A DNA stretch of 10,630 bases from Tetmemena sp. SeJ-2015. Its lineage: Eukaryota > Ciliophora > Spirotrichea > Sporadotrichida > Oxytrichidae. Location: positions 1-10,630 of the forward strand of contig JAJKFJ010015336.1 in assembly GCA_027382625.1 (NCBI GenBank), given 5' to 3'. Under the pieces are notes generated by a model. The model was given only the letters and a program-made list of their open reading frames with translations. It searched no databases and was not told the DNA's origin. How positions within the stretch are numbered: position 1 is the first letter of the stretch; each line of letters opens with the position of its first letter. This document shows, piece by piece, positions 1-8,600 of this stretch. The position numbers and the translations under genes are program-made.

Positions 1-47
1 TGTTCTTGCTTTGTTAATTTTATTCGAATAAATTAGAGATATATAAA

Positions 48-3000
48 ATGCAAGAGAGAGGAACTCTCCGTCTAGACCTTACTAAAATATCCCTTTAGTA
101 AAATACTTACGACTCTCCAGGAAGGAACAAAGGACTCTTGAATAAAATGAATTCTGTGCCGCGCTATAGTTCCCCGTTTAAAGATTCAACTGGCTCTAGT
201 AGAACACCCCAGTAATTCACAGGAGCCTCAACTCCACTTATTTCCCAAGGTCATTTAGGAATTTAAATTCCTAATTTTGAGAGGGGCTCGCCTATGAGGC
301 ACAAGCTTTCCCTAAGAGGATATCAGTCTTAGTAGAATAACCAAGGAACTAAGAATTCTATTCTACAGACCTCAGCCACAGCCAGACCTTAAGATAAACG
401 GAGATGTCTTTAACCTGAGACTGTAGAAGAGGAAAACTAGGCTGATGATTTACTTAAAGAGCTGGAATCTAAGATTGATGAGATACATATATAGATATAA
501 AAATCAAAATTTGTATTTTCTATGAATAATTAGTTGAGATGTTTAATGATAACGAAGTGAAGTAGCTGACGAGTCGAATCACCAAAATCCAAAAAAGCAA
601 TAAGCAGTTCAAGAATCTCTGGTTCTAGAAGATCACTCCCTTCAGCAAAGTCATTATTCCCAGGAAAGCTATGATGAGGCTTCAATGCGAGGAGATAAAG
701 AAGCAGGAGTAGGCTGAGAGCTAAATGTCGCCCAAGAAAGTAAAAAAGAAATACTTTTAGAAAAAGCAGCCTCCTTCTTTTAAAAATGTATCTGTAATTC
801 TTATTTTCTACTTAATAGCAGTAAGATAAAGATATCACCCAAAACAACAACAACAATAATCTCAAACAAGAGAAAGTCCAAGAAAATAAGGAAAATAAAG
901 TAGAGAAAATTGAAAAGCAGAGCAGCAGTAATACAAATATTAATAATTCTAAGGAGCAGACAAGCATCTAAACAATTGAGAAGGACTTACAATTATTTTA
1001 ACAAGACAAATAAACCTTATTGTTAATTATAGGTGACTCATTTTAGTTGAAGCAATAGCGAAGCAGCTCATAAAATCCAACTCTGAGTCACTAGCTCTCG
1101 CTCAACTTAAAAGTCATGCTGAAAGCCCTCCCTTCAGAGAGTTAGCAAGATACATCTATAAGCAAAACTGATAAAAACGAGAGTCACTAAAAGTTAACAC
1201 CAATTGATCAGGTGGGAATCAAAAATAAGAAAACAGTTAAATAGGATGATGAATATCAAATGAGTAAGAAGGAAGAAGAGAAATAGACCAAAAGAGAGGT
1301 AAGCGACAAAATAAATACTGAAAGGGCAGGAAAGGGTATTTTAGTAGTTCTTTAATTTTAAAGCTTGTTGAACTAATGCGTGAAAATGTAATAGTGTCTG
1401 ATAGAACTAAAAGGGAGAACATTTTTACTCTTTTCTAAAATCAAGCATCTGTTCTAAAAAGACCATCAACTTCAATAGAAGGATACGGAGCAAATATTTC
1501 TGATTTTTACTTTACTCTTAAGTTTTAAAGAGCTCCTATCCGCATTTAGAATGAGGGCCAAGGTAATTTCAAGAGTACAGCTAACCTGACACCATTTAAT
1601 ATGCATAAGTATCAAGCCTCAGTCCCAAGTAATGAGGGTATGCTATCTCTAAATACCCGAAGCAAGTCTAGGATGAGAGGCGTGGGCGGTAAGAAGATGT
1701 CTTTTTAAGATATAGTGTCTCCAAAACTGAATCTAAACAACTACGATAGAGATCAGCACACCTAGTTGCGAGAGCTAATGAAAACCATGTTTGAAGCGGA
1801 TGAGAATTCTATTAAGAAAGCTAGGAAAGAAGCCTATTAGAAAGGACATCTCCAAGTTTTGGATAGCCCCAGCTAGGAAAATTAAAAATCCAAGGAGGCT
1901 CCTTAAAGCGCAACTCTTCTAGCCAGGAGGAAGAGTATTCTCTCCAGGAGAAGCAACTATGGCAAGAATGACGTTAATGCCTTCGATGAAGAATTTTACA
2001 GGAGAGATTCAAGCACTTCTAATTTCTTATAGATAAACCTTTTATCAGTAGATATGAGGTATAATGCAAGTATAATTGCATTTACCATAGCTTAATAGTC
2101 GAAACAGAAACAGCGTTGCCTATAATCAAACTTAGATTGACTTTAAACACCAAGGGCCTGTGGTTTTACAAGATGCACTCAGCCACCTGGAGCGTTACTA
2201 TAAAAAGTAAATTATGAAAGTTTTGATATAGTTTATAGTCCTAACGATATCATGCAGAGAAGATTAGCCTAACAACTCTTAGTAAAATCAAGGTATACCA
2301 TGAGTGAAATCGAGTACTCAAAGACATCGAAGTTAAAGACTCTTCTTCAGGGTGTCGATAGAAATTATGAGGTCCTTCAGAAGACTGAACGATATTTATG
2401 TTTACTAATTTAATTTGTTAGATAGAGAGACCTTATGGAAAGTGAATTCTATTCTGATTTGGACAAAGCTAGATCTGCTCTGACTGCACGAATCAACTAA
2501 AATCAAGCTTGCAAAGCCTCTCTTAAAGGTGAGGGAATCTCGAATAAACTAAGGGTAAAGGCAAAGCTGCTTAGCTTTAAAAAGAGGTCAACTAGTAAGG
2601 ACTTATTTGAAAAGACAGCCATCGATTTTTGAATTTACAGAAAATATAGTTGGTATAAGACATTTATTTCTTTTTAATAGCTTGAATCGGTTTAATTCTT
2701 TTGAAGCATGCTTTCAATAAAATTTAATCCACTAATCTTGATGAATCAATTTCTAAAATGAAAATAAGTCGAAGTTAAAGCGAGATTGGATAAGCAAATT
2801 GGAACCCTTTGGATAAATTAGATTAGAACAGCGAATATGAAGAGCATGCTTTCAAATCTAAGTTGTCCCATTATGAAAGTCTTCAGAGATACAAGTCAGC
2901 TAGGAAGTCAAGCATTTTTAAATTTAGGATACAATCAGTCTAATACGCTCAGCCAGAAAAGGATTTCCCAAAGTCCTTACTTAAAATAAAGTCTTTTGCT

Positions 3001-5487
3001 GATAAACTGTTAACTTGTTTATTAAACTTTGATATCTTTTTAATTAATTTAGCGATTAGTTGAGTTCCATCATAAAGAGTTGACAAGACCTCTCTACTTC
3101 AAAACAATACCTCCTCTCTTCAAAATTGACATAAGACTCGCTTACAAATTTGAAAAAGCAAGAGTCCTTCTTTAAGAACAAGTAGAAAATAAAAAAGTGG
3201 GATAAGTTCGGACATAATTTGCTTGAAAGAGAGCAAAATAAAATATATGATGATTTAGGCTAAAGTGATAAGGTTGATATAAGGCATTTTGTAGAACGAA
3301 ATGCCATTAAGATAGTCAAAGAGGGAAATGTTAAACAGATAGTCGAACTTTTGATAGATGAAAGCACACGCTTGATCAGCAAGTAGCATACTAGCTTCAT
3401 ATCTGAAATAATTAAGAAGAACGTCAAAATTACACACAAGGTTGTCTAAATCCTCAAAGTAAATCACATATTAATATAATAAAATTTGTGCTTTTAAATT
3501 CTTATTTATTTTATAAAATTATGTTGATGCCTGAAAAACTTCTTACAAAGGATATAGTGATAAAGTTATTTGAATCTGAGATATCACCCCAAGAAACAAA
3601 CGGTTTAAAGAAAAGAAATACTTCTAATAGCAAATAGTAAATGGAGTAGCTTGATGGCTCGTATATAAGTCACTTACCTTATTAGGATTAGCTTAACCAA
3701 AAAGATTTCATCTCCCCTTTCAGAAGCTCCTTCACCCACACTCCTTAACTATCCAATCATAGGAGATCACACTCAAACCTTTAAAACTATTCTTTACCGA
3801 GCATGAAGAAATCCCCTTTAAAGCAAAGTCTTAATGTATCAGACAATATTTTAGAGAGTTTGCCTGAGCTGCAACTCATTGACTTAAAGGAAATTATGGA
3901 AATTAAAAATAGAAGACTTAACCCTCAGATCTTAGAATACCTAGGCTCCGCAGATCTCAAAGTGTCGAGACTCTCACTATCCTTGAGCCATTAAAAGGAT
4001 ATCGCTAAATAAAAGATTTAAAAACTATCCATCGACTTCGGCGATAAAAGCTAGCAATATAAAGAAGCAGAGTAGTTTGATAAATCTTTATTTAGTTTAA
4101 GGAGAACGAGGAAAGGAAGCAAGAAAATGAAGAGAGAATTAAAAACCTGCTTCTTAGTATAAAGAAAGCGAAGTAAGTGCATAGCACTTAATACACTTCT
4201 CAATAATCAGAAAGCTAGGATGAGCTTATCTTCATATAGAAAGGCAAATGTGAAAAAATAAGAGAAGAGAATGTCAAAACAGGAATAATCAAGGCCAAAA
4301 TAGAAGATAAGAAGCTGTTAATCCTAACTAAAAATAATAAAGTGTACAGATCAGTCAAGGTTAAAAGAGGAAGGAAGAAGGACTATGAGATGTAGTTAGT
4401 TGATTAAAATTTAAATAAGGATATGATTAGGTAGAGAAGTACAAGGTGAATAATTTCAGCTTGTAAGGCGATCATTACTTAAACTTCAGCGATAAATATG
4501 GTTGGATCTATCGACATCACTGGCCTTCCAATGAGCTTTTGCGAGTGCCACACATCTAAATGATGGGGCTAGAGTTCTTAGAAATGGAGAGTAACCAAGA
4601 TTACGTGGTGGGCTTGACTTCTGAGTTTCAAGTTAAATTCCTCTATCCTAATAACTAACTCAATGTTCACTTGCTTGGGTATGAATTGAACATCAACAAC
4701 TACCTCAAGAAAATTAAGATCAAGAGAATCTCTTGTGGATCTAAGCACACACTCATGCTTAGTATAGAGGGAAAATTAATAAGCCATGGTTAGGGGGAGT
4801 TCGGCTAACTAGGAACTGAGAGCTTCGACAAGTAATTTGACATGCCTCTTGTTCCAGAGTTCTTTCGAGGAATCAAATTGAAGGACATAGATTATTGATT
4901 ATTTAAATATAGTTGCTTTTCGAGAGACATCGATGGTGTTGACTGAAGAGGGTCTAGTTTTTACATTTGGATGTGGGTATGAAGGTTAGATTGGAAATGG
5001 AAAGTTAGAGAATCAGCGCATACCTTACTGCCTATAAAACTCAACCTATCTCTTTAAATAGAAGGCTCGCTTGATATCAGCGGCTGACTACACTGCTTCA
5101 CTTATCACTGAAGACAACCAAATGTTTGTATGGGGCTTATTCCAACTCAATCAAGACACATAATAAGGAAGAGCGTCTCTCGCCTCAGGTTTAAGAAAAT
5201 CTGGAAGCAACATATCTATCATAGACTCTCTAGACGACAGAGATATCAAATCTCGCTCAAAATATGAAAAGCGCAAGACAGATTAAACAAATACCAACTA
5301 GGAAGCATTCTTTAGACAATTCAATTAGGATCCTTACTACTATGAGGCAATTTAAGTTTTCCCTTTAAACTTTACCTCCAAATTGAATAGGATGACTGAT
5401 CAAGAGAGCATAGTCTCCCAAATTAAAGAATATCACCTTAATGATGAGCTCATGCTTTTGATTCTGCAAACTCAGGATCATAAATGA
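48..5487 (+). CDS. Long basic protein with C-terminal RCC1-type repeats, interrupted by about 15 candidate IESs
   Basis: Read with TAA/TAG as Gln and TGA as the only stop. After removal of the 15 listed segments (634 bp in total) the frame runs from ATG 48 to TGA 5485-5487, about 1601 residues. Roughly the first 1100 residues are basic and rich in Ser, Asn, Gln and Lys, with a six-Asn run near residue 230, and match no family I recognise. A short acidic/basic helical stretch (KENEERKQENEER) lies near residue 1155. RCC1-like repeat signatures follow: ISCGSKHTLML then GQGEFGQLG near 1357-1380, VAFRETSMVLTEEG then GCGYEGQIGNG near 1410-1435, and ISAADYTASLITEDNQMFVWG near 1465. Fewer than seven blades are evident, so it may be a partial or divergent propeller. 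RCC1 folds serve as Ran exchange factors or protein/chromatin-binding platforms; no specific role can be assigned here. The start is uncertain because the frame is also open upstream to the window edge and a direct repeat lies at 83-105. Confidence 0.7.
479..540. other. Candidate IES, pointer TGAGAT (56 bp)
   Basis: TGAGAT occurs at 479-484 and 535-540. The 56 bp between copies is very AT-rich. Leaving it in gives TGA at 558-560 soon after it. Removing it shifts the frame by two and joins ELESKIDE to MFNDNEVKQL, an uninterrupted helical stretch. A 21-nt GT...AG reading (513-533) leaves the stop in place. A 26-nt one (513-538) would work but retains an anomalous Ile/Lys-rich segment. Confidence 0.8.
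765..821. other. Candidate IES, pointer AGCAG (52 bp), or a 31-nt intron inside it
   Basis: AGCAG lies at 765-769 and 817-821. Excision of 52 bp joins YFQKKQ to QDKDITQNN in frame. The same phase change is produced by a GT...AG intron at 788-818 (31 nt, ending in TTAATAG), which would keep residues PPSFKN. The two explanations cannot be separated from sequence alone. Confidence 0.5.
1005..1037. other. Candidate in-phase IES, pointer GAC (30 bp)
   Basis: GAC at 1005-1007 and 1035-1037 bounds 30 AT-rich bases that encode a hydrophobic run (TLLLIIG) inside an otherwise polar Gln/Lys-rich region. Removal joins LFQQD to SFQLKQQ. The pointer is only 3 bp and no frame is restored, so support is compositional. 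Confidence 0.45.
1331..1363. other. Candidate IES, pointer AAAG (29 bp)
   Basis: AAAG at 1331-1334 and 1360-1363. Removing 29 bp shifts the frame as needed and joins ERAGK to LVELMRENV. Unspliced, the upstream frame reaches TGA near 1586. An alternative is an intron from a GTAAGC donor at 1299 to the AAAG at 1363 (65 nt), which has the same phase but would delete hydrophilic coding-like sequence. Confidence 0.6.
1505..1527. other. Candidate in-phase IES, pointer TTTTA (18 bp)
   Basis: TTTTA at 1505-1509 and 1523-1527, 18 bp apart. The insert codes for a small hydrophobic patch (YFTLKF). Removal joins ANISDF to QRAPIRIQ. There is no frame effect, so this is a weak call. Confidence 0.35.
2029..2090. 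other. Candidate IES, pointer ATAG (58 bp)
   Basis: ATAG at 2029-2032 and 2087-2090. The upstream frame runs to a TGA near 2128 if the segment stays. Excision of 58 bp corrects the phase and joins STSNFLQ to LNSRNRNSVAYNQ. A 43-nt GT...AG intron at 2048-2090 has the same phase and the same right edge. Confidence 0.6.
2199..2237. other. Candidate IES, pointer TATA (35 bp), or a 32-nt intron
   Basis: TATA at 2199-2202 and 2234-2237. Removing 35 bp joins HLERYY to SPNDIMQRRL in the correct phase. A GTAAAT...TTTATAG intron at 2207-2238 (32 nt) also restores the phase, giving YYKNPNDIM. Both are consistent with the sequence. Confidence 0.5.
2391..2424. other. Candidate in-phase IES, pointer GATA (30 bp)
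   Basis: GATA at 2391-2394 and 2421-2424. The 30-bp insert encodes a strongly hydrophobic stretch (YLCLLIQFV) within a charged helical region. Removal joins VLQKTERQ to RDLMESEFYSDL. No frame is lost either way; the compositional contrast is clear. Confidence 0.6.
2621..2689. other. Frame interruption, candidate IES with pointer ATCG (65 bp)
   Basis: The frame ends at TGA 2630 and resumes in another phase by about 2707. ATCG at 2621-2624 and 2686-2689 is the best direct repeat giving the right phase (65 bp). The product across the join (TAIGLILLKHAF) is less convincing than at other junctions, so the exact limits are uncertain. Confidence 0.4.
3010..3047. other. Candidate IES, pointer TTAA (34 bp)
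   Basis: TTAA at 3010-3013 and 3044-3047. Removing 34 AT-rich bases joins IKSFADKLL to IQRLVEFHHKEL in frame. Retained, the frame stops at TGA 3061. A GT(3009)...AG(3052) intron has the wrong phase, which favours the IES. Confidence 0.65.
3150..3228. other. Candidate IES, pointer TTGAAA (73 bp)
   Basis: TTGAAA at 3150-3155 and 3223-3228. Without removal the frame ends at TGA 3224. Removing 73 bp joins IRLAYKFE to REQNKIYDDL. The segment is less AT-rich than the others. A one-base error in the A-run at 3191-3196, or a 16-nt GT...AG segment at 3182-3197, would also reconnect the frames. Confidence 0.5.
3426..3521. other. Candidate IES, pointer AAAATTA (89 bp)
   Basis: A 7-bp repeat, AAAATTA, at 3426-3432 and 3515-3521 flanks 89 bp that becomes very AT-rich toward its right side. 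Removal joins SEIIKKNVKI to MLMPEKLLTKDIV in frame. Retained, the upstream frame ends at TGA 3525. It fuses what would otherwise look like two separate genes. Confidence 0.75.
4073..4098. other. Candidate IES, pointer TAGTTT (20 bp)
   Basis: TAGTTT at 4073-4078 and 4093-4098, 20 bp apart. Excision switches the frame and joins YKEAEQF to KENEERKQENEER, a convincing charged helix. It lacks GT...AG ends at the required positions and is very short for an intron. Confidence 0.75.
4401..4429. other. Candidate IES, pointer TGATTA (23 bp)
   Basis: TGATTA at 4401-4406 and 4424-4429. Retained, the frame stops at TGA 4447. Removing 23 bp joins YEMQLVDQ to VEKYKVNNFSLQG in frame. Confidence 0.75.
4887..4912. 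other. Candidate IES inside an RCC1 repeat, pointer ATAG (22 bp)
   Basis: ATAG at 4887-4890 and 4909-4912. The 22 bp carries an in-frame TGA (4896-4898) and has no GT donor nearby. Precise removal yields IKLKDIVAFRETSMVLTEEG, the continuous RCC1 pattern expected at this position. Confidence 0.8.
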
Positions 5488-5636
5488 CTAAATGTAAAGA
5501 TATTTATATATCAAAAGTTTGCTTGAAGATTAAGCCTAAACATTATAGCACAATTGTAATTTAAATCTTTCATCTTATGATCTCCTTTTTAGGTTCAGTG
5601 ATACTCAGAGTCTCCTTAAAATCTCTAAGTTATATT
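5488..5636. other. Convergent spacer (3' flanks of two genes)
   Basis: 149 bp between the TGA of the RCC1-type gene and the TGA of the opposing GAS2 gene. It is AT-rich, with no ORF, RNA gene or telomeric repeat recognised. It would hold both 3' UTRs and, if the genes end up on separate somatic chromosomes, telomere-addition sites. Confidence 0.6.
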
Positions 5637-8600
5637 TCATTTCTTGCTGAAGGTCTGTCCTTTGGGTGAGCCTCCGCTGGCCCTAGGACTCTTTTTGTTG
5701 CTATTATAGCCGGCTCTGTTCTTGCTTGAGCCATCACCTTCGTTCATTAGTGAGCCCTCTATGGCTTGAATCTTCTTCAATTCTGCCTCTGCATATGAAG
5801 CAATGAATTCTTCGATAATCATAAATCCACCACCAACTCTAATCACCAGTTTTCCATTCATGATCTTTGCGAAAATCTTCTTGGTGCCGAAGAGATAGTA
5901 ACCGTTACCAAGACGCTTGATGGGAACCGGGCACTGAGTCAAGTTAATGTACTTTGCAAGGAGCTCGTCTACCAAGTCTCCCTTAATAGCACTATAGAGA
6001 GAAGCTGCTATGGTCTCACCAGTCAATCTAATCGACTCTTCTAAGTTTGCCAAGGCTTCATCTTTCTCAGCAAGAATGTTGTTGAGAGTCTCTATCTCAA
6101 GATCTTTCTCATCAATACCTTACTCTAACTGCGTTATTATGTGATCTTTGTTAACTGACTCTCTCTGCTTTGCATCTAACTCCTTCTTCAGTCTCTCCAT
6201 CTCTGACTGAATTATCTTTAGTTCCTTCTCGCATTCAAAAAGATAACACACTGAATAAATGCATTCCCTCCTCTCATCAGTGAGGATGTTCATTTCGTTC
6301 TAGAGCAGCTTAAGCTCTTCTTCATTTTCCTTGACTCGCTCTGCCTGCTTAGCCTAAAGCTCTCCAAACTTGTCAATTATTTTGTGCAGCTTCTGCAAAT
6401 CGTCTGCATAGACTTAAATGTGGTTGCGAACATCGTCTCTGTCTCTGCGCATGAGGGTATGGACCTCAGAGTTTACCCAATTCTTGAGCCACTCTTTCTT
6501 TGCCCAGTCTCTTGCCTTTAGCATAGTCAGAAGCATTTCTTGGTCTTTCTTCTCGATAGTGCGGCAAAGGTTTTCTGCTTCCTCAAGGTCAGCCTGCACA
6601 ATTTTGACATCAACTACTACTTCTAATCTTAAAATTTTTTATCTTTTTAAACTAATTTAATCTCCTCTTGACACCTTCCAATTCTATTCTAAGCTTCTCT
6701 CTCTAGTCCTTTGCTCTCTCTAGCTTCTACTCGACTCCTTTGATCTCTAACGGCAAGCTATCGAAGTCTCTCTGCAGAGCTTGAAGTCTCCCCATGTCAT
6801 ACTCGCAGTCCGCTTTCTCTTATTCGAGTCTCAGTAAGTGCTGCCCTTTGATTATAAATGTTAACATTGAGTTTTAGAGACTCCTAATGATTAACTCTAA
6901 TCCTTTCTTCTTGCAAAGTCACATGGTCCCTCATTTAGTTGTAAATCTCTTCTCCCTGCTTCTTTCTGTCCTCTATTTGCTTCTCAAGTCCCTTGATAGT
7001 TTCCTTCAAGTTATCAATCTGCACTCTTGACTTGTCCTGCCGTTGATTGTCCAACTCCTGCAGAGCTCTCTCACTCACCAAATCAATACCAAGTGACTGC
7101 AACTAGATCAACAGATCATTTCTCTCTTTGGAGTAAGTTTAAAGGAGAGAGTTGTACTCGTCCACTTTACGCTTGTAGTCCTTGGCTAGCTAGTAAATGT
7201 CTCTGTTGTAATCTCTTTCTCTATCCAGCTGATCATGACACTAGATATCCAGATCTCTCAACTGCTCTCTCAGTTACTCGTTTGGCTTGTGGTCAGCTAG
7301 CACTCTTGAGTTTAGATCTCTGGTAAGTCTTTCATCTTTCTAGATCCTGAGCTTCTCATTTTGTAGGTTAGCATTCTCAACTTCAACTCTCAATTAAATG
7401 TTACGAGTAACTTAATTTAATAATCAAGACTTGAAGAGTCTTTTCAAGCTCCTTCAACTTGGCTTCAGCGTGAAGCTTTTCCTCATCGTTCTCAATTATA
7501 TCTTAGTGATTACTTTCCTTCAGCTTGAGTTTGGCTTCCAACTCTCCTAGGTGGCTAGTCTATTGGTTATAGACTTACTCAATTTAAGAATTGAGAGATC
7601 TTAGCAGTTGAAGGCGGTTGAGTACCTCATCCTCTATCGTAGCATTTTCTTTCACCTTGTCGTTGATTGTCTAAGCCAGATAGCTCATTTTATCGTTGAG
7701 CAGCTTCTGCAAGAAATCAACTGAGTATTTCTTAGAGGGATCTCTTTACAGCTCTCTTTGAATGTCAAAGTCATCTACATGAGCCACTGTTGGCTTGAAT
7801 GGACTTGCTTATCTAACATATAGATAGGATACTACACATGACTTATCTTGGCTGCCTCTACTCAGGCTGTTAAAGTTGCTGTTACTGTAACAGCTAGCTA
7901 GGCTGAGGAGCTTGCTCAACCACTTTTGTACTCTAAGCAATTTTACTAGAAGGAAGTCCTGAAGACACAGCTTGCCTTCCCGCAGGCTTCTTAATGATAG
8001 TAGTAGCTTAAGGTTAACTGCTCACTGCAGTTGTAGGTCTATGTACTTCATTATTCGTTTGAAGATTGTGCTTTTTAGGTTCCGCTGCTGGCTATCTGGT
8101 GTTAGCAGCTGCTTGAGGAGGGTTGGATTCTCTAGCTGGAGATTTAGCATTGTTAAGGTTATGCTTTGGCTTTGATGCAGAGTTCTGCTGTTGAGGAGAT
8201 GGCTTTGCCACTACTTTCTCCTTCTCAAAGGCAATATCAAAGGTAAAGAGCACTCTTGGTCTCTCCTCATCATTTTCTCCCATCTCTCCATCATACTCAT
8301 CATCATCAATATGGTCGAACAAAGTCACCCACTGTCTGTGCTTGCTCTCTCCAGCCATGTAAAATACTTCCTGAGGAATGCTAATCGATCCTATCTTTAT
8401 CTCCTCTCTTCCCAAGCTCTTCACTATGATGGTAACTCTGTCGCGGCTGTCTGGGCCTGTCAGAGGCACTTTAACAGTATTTTGTCCTGAGGATAGCACC
8501 AGCACATCTAACAGTTTGCCCCCAATAGTCACATATATTCCTAGCTGACTCTTGTCAATGGTTGCATACTCTTCATCTAAGTCAACATCGTTTGCCGAGA

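Noticed and set aside
1237..1422. Minus-strand open frame of 61 codons
   Set aside because: It is antisense to the plus-strand gene and very hydrophobic from reading A-rich codons backwards.
2627..2705. Seven-base repeat TTTTGAA at 2627-2633 and 2699-2705 as an IES pointer
   Set aside because: Its 72-bp spacing leaves the upstream frame running into TGA 2630, so it does not repair the gene.
3255..3467. Minus-strand open frame of 70 codons
   Set aside because: It overlaps the plus-strand gene whose frame gives coherent protein; no start context or homology recognised.
4133..4272. Repeat AGAGAAT as pointer for the frame change near 4100
   Set aside because: The 133-bp spacing has the wrong phase and would delete a good helical coding stretch; TAGTTT fits better.
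48..5487. All interruptions being ordinary spliceosomal introns
   Set aside because: Several (4073-4098, 4401-4429, 4887-4912, 10434-10456) lack GT...AG in the needed phase or are too short.
7027..7326. Plus-strand open frame of 99 codons
   Set aside because: It is antisense to a clear coiled-coil frame on the minus strand and its composition is not protein-like; a shadow.
8191..8490. Plus-strand open frame of 99 codons
   Set aside because: It is antisense to the C2-domain coding sequence.
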